Assembly (NCBI RefSeq): GCF_900116145.1
Contig: NZ_FPAB01000001.1
Span: forward strand, 898,848 to 962,847
Reading direction: 5' to 3'
Origin: Streptomyces harbinensis
GTDB lineage: Bacteria; Actinomycetota; Actinomycetes; Streptomycetales; Streptomycetaceae
DNA length: 64,000 bases
Each line of letters opens with the position of its first letter. Position 1 is the stretch's first letter. Made by a program: the position numbers and the translations under genes. The notes beneath the pieces are model-generated. The model did no database searches, was not told the origin of the DNA, and worked only from the letters and a program-made list of their open reading frames with translations. Below are positions 57,901-64,000 of the stretch, piece after piece.

Positions 57901-60609
57901 CGTGTCGGCGAGCTGCGCCACCTCACCGCTCGCCTCGATGGTGACCTTCTTCGACAGATCACCGTTGGCCACCGCCGTGGCCACGTCCGAGATGCCCCGC
58001 ACCTGCATCGTCAGATTGCTGGCCATCACGTTCACGTTGTCCGTCAGGTCCTTCCAGGTACCCGACACCCCACGCACCCGCGCCTGGCCGCCCAGCTGAC
58101 CCTCGGTGCCCACCTCACGGGCCACCCCGCTCACCTGGTCGGCGAAGGACGACAGCTGATCGACCATGGTGTTGACCGTGGTCACCAGCTCCAGGATCTC
58201 GCCCCGCGCGTCCACCATGATCTTCTTGGTCAGGTCGCCGTCGGCGACCGCCTTCATCACCTCGGCGATGCCCCGCACCTGATCGGTCAGATTGTTCGCC
58301 ATGCTGTTGACGGACTGGGTCAGGTCCTTCCACGTCCCCGACACCCCGTCCACCCGGGCCTGGCCCCCCAGCCGGCCCTCGGTGCCCACCTCCTGCGCGA
58401 CCCGCGTCACCTGCTCCGCGAACGACGACAGCTGGTCCACCATCCGGTTCAGGGTGTCCTTGAGCTCCAGGATCTCGCCCTGCGCGTCCACGGTGATCTT
58501 CCGCGACAGATCGCCGCGCGCCACCGCCCTGGCGACCTCCGAGATACCGCGCACCTGGCTCGTCAGGTTCGTCGCCATGTCATTGACGGAATCCGTCAGA
58601 TCCCGCCACACACCACCGACCCCGGCCACCATCGCCTGGCCGCCGAGCCGCCCCTCCGTACCCACTTCCCGGGCCACCCGGGTCACCTGGGCCGCGAACA
58701 TCGACAGCTGGTCCACCATCGTGTTCATGCTGTTCTTCAGTTCGAGGATCTCGCCCCGCGCGTCCACGGTGATCTTCCGCGACAGGTCACCCCCGGCCAC
58801 CGCCATCGTGACCTGCGCGATCCCGCGCACCTGATCCGTCAGATTGGTGGCCATGTCGTTGACCGAGTCCGTCAGCTGCCGCCAGGTGCCGGACACCCCG
58901 TCCACCCGCGCCTGACCGCCCAGCCGGCCCTCGATACCGACCTCCGTCGCCACCCGCGTCACCTGCTCGGCGAACGACGACAGCTGATCCACCATGGTGT
59001 TCACGGTGTTCTTCAGCTCGGCCATCTCGCCCGACACATCGACCGTGACCTTCTGCGACAGATCGCCGTTCGCGACCGCCTTCGTCACCTGCGAGATGTC
59101 CCGCACCTGCGCCGTCAGGTTCCGGAACGCCGTGTTGACCGAGTCCGTCAGGTCCTTCCACGCCCCGGCGACCCCCAGCACCGACGCCTGCCCGCCCAGC
59201 GCGCCCTCGTGGCCGATCTCCCGCGCCACCCGGGTCACCTCGGACTGGAACGACGACAGCTGGTCGACCATCGTGTTGACCGTCGTCTTCAGCTCCAGCA
59301 TCTCGCCGGAGACGTCCACGGTCACCTTCTTGGACAGGTCGCCGTTCGCCACCGAGGTCGTCACCTCGGCGATGTCCCGCACCTGCGCCGTCAGATTCCG
59401 GAAGGCGTCGTTGACGGAGTCGGTCAGCTCCTTCCACGTACCGGCCACCCCGTGCACCCGGGCCTGCGCGTCCAGCCGGCCCTCGCTGCCGATCTGGGAC
59501 GCCGCCCGCGTCACCTCGTCCGCGAAATTCCGCAGCGTGCCGTTCATGTCGGTGACCGTGCGCGCCAGCTGCGCCACCTCACCGCGCGCGCTCACCCGCA
59601 CCGTCTGCGACAGATCACCATTGGCCACCGCCGTCGTCACCCGCGCGATGTCCCGCACCTGCGCCGTGAGGTTGGTGGCCATCGTGTTGACGTTGTCGGT
59701 CAGGTCCTTCCAGACCCCCGCCACGCCCTCCACCTGCGCCTGGCCGCCCAGCTGACCCTCGGTGCCCACCTCACGGGCCACCCGCGTCACCTCTGACTGG
59801 AAGGAGGAGAGCTGATCCACCATGGAGTTCACGGTGTTCTTCAGCTCCTGCATCTCCCCTTCCACATGCACGGTGACCTTCTGCGACAGATCACCGTCCG
59901 CCACGGCCTTGGTGACCGTGGAGATGTCCCGCACCTGGGCCGTCAGCCGCAGCACCATCTGGTTCACCGATTCGGTGAGGTCCTTCCAGGTACCCGAGAC
60001 CCCCGGCACATGCGCCTGGCCGCCCAGCTTGCCCTCGGTCCCCACCTGGCTGGCCACCCGGGTCACCTCGTCGGTGAACTCCGACAGCTGCGTCACCAGG
60101 CTGTTGACCGTACGCCCGACCTTCAGGAACTCACCGCGCAGCGGACGCGCCGCACCGTTGCCGCCCGGCGCCCGCAGCTCCATGCGCTGATCCAGGTCAC
60201 CGACGGCGACCGCCGACAGCACCCGGCCCACCTCGGCCATCGGCCGGACCAGATCGTCCACCAGCTCGTTGGCGTCGTCGATCGCCTTCGCCCAGGCACC
60301 GTCGCTGACGCCGGACTCCATGCGCTCGGTGAGCTTGCCCTCACGGCCCACCACCCGCCGCACCCGCGACAGCTGGCCGGTGAGATGAAGATTACGGTCG
60401 GCGACCTCGTTGTACACGGCCGCCAGCTCCGCCATCGGCCCCTCGCCGGCGACCGTCAGCCGCCGGCGGAAGTTCCCGTCCCGCATCGACTCCAGAGCGG
60501 AGAGCAGCCGGCCCAGCGCCACGGCGTCCACTTCCACCGTGCCGCTCCCCCGCGACTTACCGCCGCGCCCACTCTTACCGGCGCGTGCCACCGCTCCCTC
60601 AGACACCAC
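55000..60609 (-). CDS. osaA: OsaA, soluble poly-HAMP hybrid histidine kinase
   Basis: A 1869-residue hybrid kinase for osmotic signalling. It has no signal peptide or membrane helix. Residues about 30-1105 form a HAMP array, including nine uniform 92-residue units (228-1055) with a GDLS...GEL.ELK...VDQLSSF...EVGTEG-LGGQA pattern. A GAF domain (about 1115-1275) and a coiled coil (1280-1355) follow. The HisKA domain carries about His1366 in [14 protein letters not shown], HATPase has DTGIGI and [10 protein letters not shown], and a C-terminal receiver has Asp1799 ([11 protein letters not shown]). The GTG at 60609 follows AGGAGG at 7 bases. It matches S. coelicolor OsaA by position and layout. 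Confidence 0.95.
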   Translation of the reverse strand: MVSEGAVARAGKSGRGGKSRGSGTVEVDAVALGRLLSALESMRDGNFRRRLTVAGEGPMAELAAVYNEVADRNLHLTGQLSRVRRVVGREGKLTERMESGVSDGAWAKAIDDANELVDDLVRPMAEVGRVLSAVAVGDLDQRMELRAPGGNGAARPLRGEFLKVGRTVNSLVTQLSEFTDEVTRVASQVGTEGKLGGQAHVPGVSGTWKDLTESVNQMVLRLTAQVRDISTVTKAVADGDLSQKVTVHVEGEMQELKNTVNSMVDQLSSFQSEVTRVAREVGTEGQLGGQAQVEGVAGVWKDLTDNVNTMATNLTAQVRDIARVTTAVANGDLSQTVRVSARGEVAQLARTVTDMNGTLRNFADEVTRAASQIGSEGRLDAQARVHGVAGTWKELTDSVNDAFRNLTAQVRDIAEVTTSVANGDLSKKVTVDVSGEMLELKTTVNTMVDQLSSFQSEVTRVAREIGHEGALGGQASVLGVAGAWKDLTDSVNTAFRNLTAQVRDISQVTKAVANGDLSQKVTVDVSGEMAELKNTVNTMVDQLSSFAEQVTRVATEVGIEGRLGGQARVDGVSGTWRQLTDSVNDMATNLTDQVRGIAQVTMAVAGGDLSRKITVDARGEILELKNSMNTMVDQLSMFAAQVTRVAREVGTEGRLGGQAMVAGVGGVWRDLTDSVNDMATNLTSQVRGISEVARAVARGDLSRKITVDAQGEILELKDTLNRMVDQLSSFAEQVTRVAQEVGTEGRLGGQARVDGVSGTWKDLTQSVNSMANNLTDQVRGIAEVMKAVADGDLTKKIMVDARGEILELVTTVNTMVDQLSSFADQVSGVAREVGTEGQLGGQARVRGVSGTWKDLTDNVNVMASNLTMQVRGISDVATAVANGDLSKKVTIEASGEVAQLADTVNKMVTTLSSFADEVTRVAREVGTEGQLGGQASVPGVSGTWRDLTESVNQMATNLTLQVRNIADVTTAIARGDLTKKIDINAQGEILELKSTINTMVDQLSLFADQVIRVAREVGTDGQLGGQAVVRDVDGSWKDLTDSVNEMAGNLTRQVRGIARVATAVTRGDHTVRIDTDAAGEILALQESVNTMITNLRDTTKANDEQNWLKSNLARISALMQGRRDLKDVAGLIMSELAPAVSAQHGAFYLSMPADAESPVVAGPDDGDGFELRLIGSYGYAAGAHPTSFRPGDSLIGTAAAERRTIMFGPTPEGYLAISSGLGQAPPAQVIVLPVVFEDRVLGVLELATFGEFTVIERDFLNQMAEMIAGSVNTISVNTRTKMLLDQTQETADKLRMTRNELEEQQKALKNSNEELMRKADQLARTNRDIEVKNSEIEDARQVLEERAEQLALSMKYKSEFLANMSHELRTPLNSLLILAKLLADNAEGNLSRKQVEFAETIHGAGSDLLQLINDILDLSKVEAGKMDVSPARIALVQLVDYVEASFRPLTAEKNLELSVRVSPELPPTLHTDEQRLLQVLRNLLSNAVKFTDTGSVELVIRAAGTEVPYEIREQMLANGSIESADAPLVAFSVSDTGIGIAASKMRVIFEAFKQADGTTSRKYGGTGLGLSISREIARLLGGEIHAASEPGRGSTFTLFLPLHPTELPPPGYRQLTEGAPVLDSAQTREAIARKAAERRALEAARAAEHEVVVEVAPPVAGPAPAPVAGAPAVPALPRARGSQEQEPGGEEQRTEASSAAERAAATMTRRFREPAVPEESGAGEGAQAGVPGKEAVRRRREFHDFRGRKVLIVDDDVRNVFALTSVLEQHGLSVLYAENGREGIEVLESNEDVVLVLMDIMMPEMDGYATTAAIRRMPQFAGLPIIALTAKAMQGDREKSIESGASDYVTKPVDTDHLVAVMEEWIERK
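57445..59928 (-). repeat. Tandem 276-bp repeat array encoding HAMP units of OsaA
   Basis: Nine head-to-tail 276-bp units coding for 92 residues each. Neighbouring units share long identical stretches at DNA level, such as the segment encoding MVDQLSSF and that encoding EVGTEG. It is a likely site of slippage, recombination or assembly error. Confidence 0.85.
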
Positions 60610-60699
60610 TGTGTCCCTCCTGCAGGATCGACCATTTCGCCCGGGCTTACCTCAACGAGCCTTCCCAGTGTTTCACCCTCGAAGAACCGGGCGATAACA

Positions 60700-60726
60700 G
60701 TTCGGCAGCATCGCACACCCGCGTAT
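60700..60726 (+). promoter_or_regulatory. Candidate sigma-B-type promoter of osaC
   Basis: GTTCGG (60700-60705), 15 bases and GCGTAT (60721-60726) resemble the Streptomyces sigma-B class consensus GTTTSS-N14-16-GGGTAY at all but two positions. It would give a leader of about 110 bases to the osaC GTG. Control of osaC by sigma-B is remembered from S. coelicolor; the site call is mine. Confidence 0.45.
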
Positions 60727-60846
60727 CCCGGTCGGGGGGAAATCACCGTATCCGCGGCCCGCGCGGGCGGTCGACGTCAGTAACCTGGCTTCCGGCCCCT
60801 CGACGAGGCGCCGCTAGCGACGAGAGACCTTTTTTGGGGGAGTGAC

Positions 60847-63456
60847 GTGATCACCGCGCGAGCCGCTGCCACCTTCGAGCCGGTTGGGCGTTCGGTCGCC
60901 ACGGCGCGCGGCTTCGTCCGGGACACCCTCCAGGGCTGGGGGCTCGCCGAGCTGATCGAGGACGCCGTCGTCCTGACCAGTGAGCTGGTCACCAACGCCG
61001 TCATCCACGCGGGCACCGCCGCCGAGGTCCGCTGCCTGCGCGACGACACCGGCGTACGGTTCGAGATCATCGACCGCCATCCCGAGCGCGAACTGCCGCT
61101 CGGCGAGAGCAGCCGCGGCCGTGACCTCAACAGCGAGGGCGGCCGGGGGCTGATGCTGTGCGCCGCGCTCGCCTCCCGCTGGGGCGTCGACTACACCACC
61201 GCCGACAAGTGCGTGTGGTTCCGCCTCGAACAGCAGACCTTCCCGGCCGGCACCCGCGCCGCCGGGCCGCCGCTGCCCGCCGAGGCGCTGCCGCTGGCCG
61301 AGACCCGGGTCAAGGTCGCCGTCATCCAGGTGGACCGCACCGACACCGTCACGGCCTGGAACGGCGACGCCCAGTCCCTGTTCGGGTACCCGCCGGAGCA
61401 GGTCGTCGGCAAACCGCTGGCCGACCTCGCGGCCTGGCCGCAGACCCCCGGCACCGGCACCGGCATCGCCGAGGCCCTGTCCCTCTCCCGCTGGGAGGGC
61501 AGCTACGGGCTGCGCGACAGCGAGGGACGCACCGTCCCGGTCTACGCCTGCCACCTGCGGGTCCGCGACGCCCGCGGCGAGCCCTCCACGGTCTGTCTGA
61601 TCGTCCACGACCGCGAGCGCGCCATCCTCCAGACCCCCACCCGGGTCCCGGTACGCACCGGGAACAGCTCCGACGGCGGCGACCGGCCGCAGAGCGACCC
61701 GCTGGACGCCCTCATCGGCTCCCCGCCGCCCGACGACCTCGACGGCCTCCTCCAGCGCACCGTGGAGCGCGCCCGCGACCTCCTGGACGGCGACGCCGCC
61801 TTCCTGCTGCTGGCCACCGACGACGAAACCGAGCTGGAGGTACGCGCCACCACCGGCCTGCCCGCCGCCCGCCAGCGGTTCGCCCGGGTCCCGGTCGAGG
61901 CCGGCAGCGGCCGGTACGGCTCGGCCCGGATGCCCTCGGTCCACGAGGACCTGGCCCTTTCCCCCGGCGCCGTCCCGCTGCTGTCCGGCACCGGCATGCA
62001 CGCCGTGGTCACCGTGCCCCTGAAGGTGGAGGGCCGGCTCACCGGCTCCCTCGGCGTCGCCTCCGAGACCCCGGGCCGGTTCACCAACGAGGAGGCCCTG
62101 CGTCTGCAGTTCGCCGCCGACCGCATCGCACTCGCCGTGGAGTCCGCCCGGCTCACCGAGCTGGAACGGCTGCGCCGCAACTCGCTGTCCTTCCTGGTGG
62201 AGGCGTCGGAACTGCTCGCGGGCACCCTGGACCGCGACCAGACGCTCGCCCTCATGGCCCAGATGGTGGTGCCCACCCTGGCCACCTGGTGCGCCGTCTA
62301 CACCATCGCCGAGTCCGCCTCGGAGCCCGTCCTGTCCTACGTGCTGCACGAGGACGAGGACCGCATCGACGGCATCAAGGACCTGCTCTCCCGCGTCGAC
62401 CCGCCGGACCCCGACATCCGTCTCGGGGTCCGCCCCTGGACCGCGCCGTCCGACGCCGCGCACAACACCGCCCTGCGCAGCTCGCTGCGCAGCCTGGCGA
62501 TGGGCCGGCTGCCGGCGCCGCGCACCCCGGGCCCGAGCCTGGCCACCGCGGCGGCGGTGGGCGGGGAGACGGTGCTGCTGCCGCTGATCGCCCGCAACCG
62601 GGTCATCGGCCTGCTGGCGCTCGGCCAGCCCGCCGACGAGCGGTTCCGCCAGGACATCCTGGAGCTGGCCGAGGACCTCTCCCGGCGGGCCGCCCTGGCG
62701 CTGGACAACGCCCGCCTCTACAGCGAGCGCACCGCCACCAGCCAGTCCCTCCAGCGCAGCCTGCTGCCGCCGGAGCTGCCGGAGATCGACGGCGTCGACG
62801 TCGAGGTCATCTACCGCGCGGCGGGCGAGGGCAACGAGGTCGGCGGCGACTTCTACGACGTCTTCCCGATCCGCGAGGGAGCGTACGGGTTCGCGATCGG
62901 GGATGTGTGCGGCACGGGCCCGCTGGCCGCGGCGGTCACCGGGCTGGCCCGGCACGCGCTGCGGCTGCTGGCCCGGGAGGGCCTGGGCGGCCCGGCGGTA
63001 CTGGAGCGGCTCAACGCGGCGATCCTCGACGAGGGTGCCCGGTCCCGCTTCCTCACCCTGCTGTACGGCGAGCTGTGGCCGCAGCCGGACGGCGGCGCGC
63101 TGCTGAAGATGGTGTGCGCCGGCCACCCGTTGCCGCTGCGCCTGACGCAGGACGGCCGGGTGGAGGCCGCGGCCGATCCGCAGCCGCTGCTCGGTGTGAT
63201 GGAGGACCTGGAGCTGTACGAGCAGAACACCATGCTCAACCCCGGCGATGTCCTGCTCTGTGTGACCGACGGCGTCACCGAACGCCGCGAGGGCACCCGC
63301 ATGCTGGGCGACGACGGCCTGGCCGAGGTGCTGAGCAACTGTACGGGCCTGACCGCCGGCGCGGTGGCGGCCCGCGTCCTGCGCGCCGTGGAACGCTTCG
63401 CGTCCGACGCCCCGTCGGACGACATGGCCATTCTGACCCTGCGCATTCCGGAATGA
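60847..63456 (+). CDS. osaC: OsaC, sigma-factor regulator with PP2C phosphatase domain
   Basis: An 869-residue multidomain regulator. Residues about 10-130 are an RsbW-like anti-sigma HATPase (ELVTNAVIHAG with Asn50; GGRGLMLC). A PAS domain follows at 150-255, GAF domains at about 290-430 and 445-620, and a C-terminal PP2C/SpoIIE phosphatase from 640 with GNEVGGDFYDV, GDVCGTGPLAAA, CAGHPLPLRL, TDGVTERR and SDDMAILTL. In S. coelicolor OsaC is needed to return sigma-B activity to baseline after osmotic shock. The GTG at 60847 follows GGGGGAG. It is divergent from osaA. It could also control anti-anti-sigma phosphorylation. Confidence 0.95.
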   Translation: MITARAAATFEPVGRSVATARGFVRDTLQGWGLAELIEDAVVLTSELVTNAVIHAGTAAEVRCLRDDTGVRFEIIDRHPERELPLGESSRGRDLNSEGGRGLMLCAALASRWGVDYTTADKCVWFRLEQQTFPAGTRAAGPPLPAEALPLAETRVKVAVIQVDRTDTVTAWNGDAQSLFGYPPEQVVGKPLADLAAWPQTPGTGTGIAEALSLSRWEGSYGLRDSEGRTVPVYACHLRVRDARGEPSTVCLIVHDRERAILQTPTRVPVRTGNSSDGGDRPQSDPLDALIGSPPPDDLDGLLQRTVERARDLLDGDAAFLLLATDDETELEVRATTGLPAARQRFARVPVEAGSGRYGSARMPSVHEDLALSPGAVPLLSGTGMHAVVTVPLKVEGRLTGSLGVASETPGRFTNEEALRLQFAADRIALAVESARLTELERLRRNSLSFLVEASELLAGTLDRDQTLALMAQMVVPTLATWCAVYTIAESASEPVLSYVLHEDEDRIDGIKDLLSRVDPPDPDIRLGVRPWTAPSDAAHNTALRSSLRSLAMGRLPAPRTPGPSLATAAAVGGETVLLPLIARNRVIGLLALGQPADERFRQDILELAEDLSRRAALALDNARLYSERTATSQSLQRSLLPPELPEIDGVDVEVIYRAAGEGNEVGGDFYDVFPIREGAYGFAIGDVCGTGPLAAAVTGLARHALRLLAREGLGGPAVLERLNAAILDEGARSRFLTLLYGELWPQPDGGALLKMVCAGHPLPLRLTQDGRVEAAADPQPLLGVMEDLELYEQNTMLNPGDVLLCVTDGVTERREGTRMLGDDGLAEVLSNCTGLTAGAVAARVLRAVERFASDAPSDDMAILTLRIPE

Positions 63457-63461
63457 CGTGC

Positions 63462-63493
63462 TGCGGGTGCCGGCCGGACGGCCGGCACCCGCA
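63462..63493 (+). terminator. osaC terminator
   Basis: A perfect 14-bp stem (63462-63475 with 63480-63493) and loop GGAC, starting 6 bases after the osaC stop. Confidence 0.9.
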
Positions 63494-63534
63494 CACGAGT
63501 GGCGCGCAGTGAGCGAATATAAGAAGCAGAAAAC

Positions 63535-63570
63535 GAAGAAGGCCCCCGCCTCGTGGCGGGGGCCTTCTTC
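63535..63570. terminator. Terminator of the rRNA-tRNA-Thr transcript (bidirectional)
   Basis: A perfect 16-bp stem GAAGAAGGCCCCCGCC with its complement and loop TCGT, flanked by A-rich and T-rich sides. It lies 16 bases past the tRNA 3' end on the minus strand and behind the osaC hairpin on the plus strand. Confidence 0.92.
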
Positions 63571-63585
63571 TTCGAGCTTTCGCTG

Positions 63586-63658
63586 AGCCCCAAAACGGAA
63601 TCGAACCGTTGACCTTCTCCTTACCATGGAGACGCTCTGCCGACTGAGCTATTGGGGC
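63586..63658 (-). tRNA. tRNA-Thr (anticodon GGU)
   Basis: A 73-nt tRNA. The acceptor stem is GCCCCAA/TTGGGGC, the anticodon loop ATGGTAA contains GGT (63625-63623) and the T-loop GGTTCGATTCC is canonical. No CCA is encoded. It begins only a few bases after the 5S gene, so it is probably processed from the rRNA transcript. It reads ACC and ACU codons; ACC is the dominant Thr codon here. Confidence 0.96.
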
Positions 63659-63660
63659 AT

Positions 63661-63780
63661 TGTTCGGCGGCGACCTACTCTCCCACACGGTCCCCCATGC
63701 AGTACCATCGGCGCTGGAAGGCTTAGCTTCCGGGTTCGGAATGTAACCGGGCGTTTCCCCTCCGCCATGACCACCGAAAC
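63661..63780 (-). rRNA. rrf: 5S ribosomal RNA
   Basis: About 117-120 nt in the minus direction, from TTTCGGTGGTCATGGCGG to GAGAGTAGGTCGCCGCCGAA, with the helix I ends complementary and the conserved CCGAACCCGGAAGCTAAG loop. Exact ends are approximate by a few bases. Confidence 0.95.
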
Positions 63781-63834
63781 ACTAAAAGGTTGTCATCGAA
63801 GAAAAAATTTCACAGTGGACGCGAGCATCTGAGG

Positions 63835-64000
<166 letters not shown>

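Noticed and set aside
54934..59796. A 1620-codon plus-strand frame opposite osaA
   Set aside because: It mirrors the HAMP repeat on the antisense strand, is Arg/His-rich and has no ribosome site; osaA has all the domain evidence.
57445..59928. CRISPR array or transposon repeat
   Set aside because: Periodicity is 276 bp with no spacers, and it codes for HAMP units in frame. No CRISPR array was seen anywhere in the window.
60814..63627. A 937-codon minus-strand frame opposite osaC
   Set aside because: It is an antisense shadow of a well-supported gene and also crosses both terminators.
63586..63658. tRNA as an integration site
   Set aside because: No integrase gene and no second copy of the tRNA 3' end were found in the window.

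Overview
The window comes from a high-GC actinobacterium and almost certainly from Streptomyces or a very close relative. GC is extreme at third codon positions, GTG and TTG starts are frequent, and the gene order (lexA, hflX, rshA, dapF, miaA, miaB, gluRK/gluABCD, recX-recA, lhr, clgR, cinA, pgsA, rimO, ftsK, osaB, osaA, osaC) is, as far as I recall it, the conserved Streptomyces core order. Most of the window is therefore housekeeping chromosome with a few accessory insertions.

Layout. 1-2.9 kb: lexA with an SOS-box-like promoter element, convergent with a DinG-type Fe-S helicase. 3-7.3 kb: a three-gene NRPS-independent siderophore (NIS) operon with two IucA/IucC-family synthetases flanking an IucB/MbtK-like acyltransferase. 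7.6-9.3 kb: a lipoprotein trypsin/V8-like protease and panD. 9.6-16.8 kb: an accessory sugar-uptake locus made of two ABC permeases, a lipoprotein binding protein, a PF12831-like FAD oxidoreductase, a LacI regulator and a divergent Tat-exported beta-propeller hydrolase. Two near-identical LacI-type palindromes lie in the divergent promoter region. This is the best candidate here for an undescribed pathway. 16.9-17.7 kb: a stand-alone type II thioesterase.

17.9-28.8 kb: translation, stringent-response and cell-wall genes (hflX, rshA, dapF, a membrane protein, miaA, two very small proteins, a LigB-like protein, a 109-residue unknown, miaB) and an orphan TAXI binding protein. 28.9-37.7 kb: a GH38 alpha-mannosidase running head-on into the gluR-gluK two-component system, then the divergent gluABCD glutamate-family ABC transporter with a strong intercistronic hairpin after the binding-protein gene. 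37.8-41.9 kb: an FAD monooxygenase, recX-recA (recA promoter with an SOS-like box between -35 and -10) and a DUF3046 protein.

42-46.7 kb: a 1556-residue Lhr-family helicase. 46.8-53.8 kb: a leftward group ftsK, rodZ-like, rimO, pgsA, cinA, clgR, with several stop/start overlaps. 53.9-63.5 kb: the osmoadaptation (Osa) signalling genes. These are osaB (response regulator), osaA (a soluble 1869-residue hybrid histidine kinase with a tandem poly-HAMP array that is also visible as a 276-bp DNA repeat) and divergent osaC (anti-sigma-like ATPase, PAS, GAF, PP2C phosphatase). 63.5-64 kb: two strong terminators, then on the minus strand tRNA-Thr(GGU), 5S rRNA and the 3' end of 23S rRNA, the tail of an rRNA operon read towards osaC.

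Functional assignments rest on motifs read from the translations and on remembered family knowledge. No database search was run.
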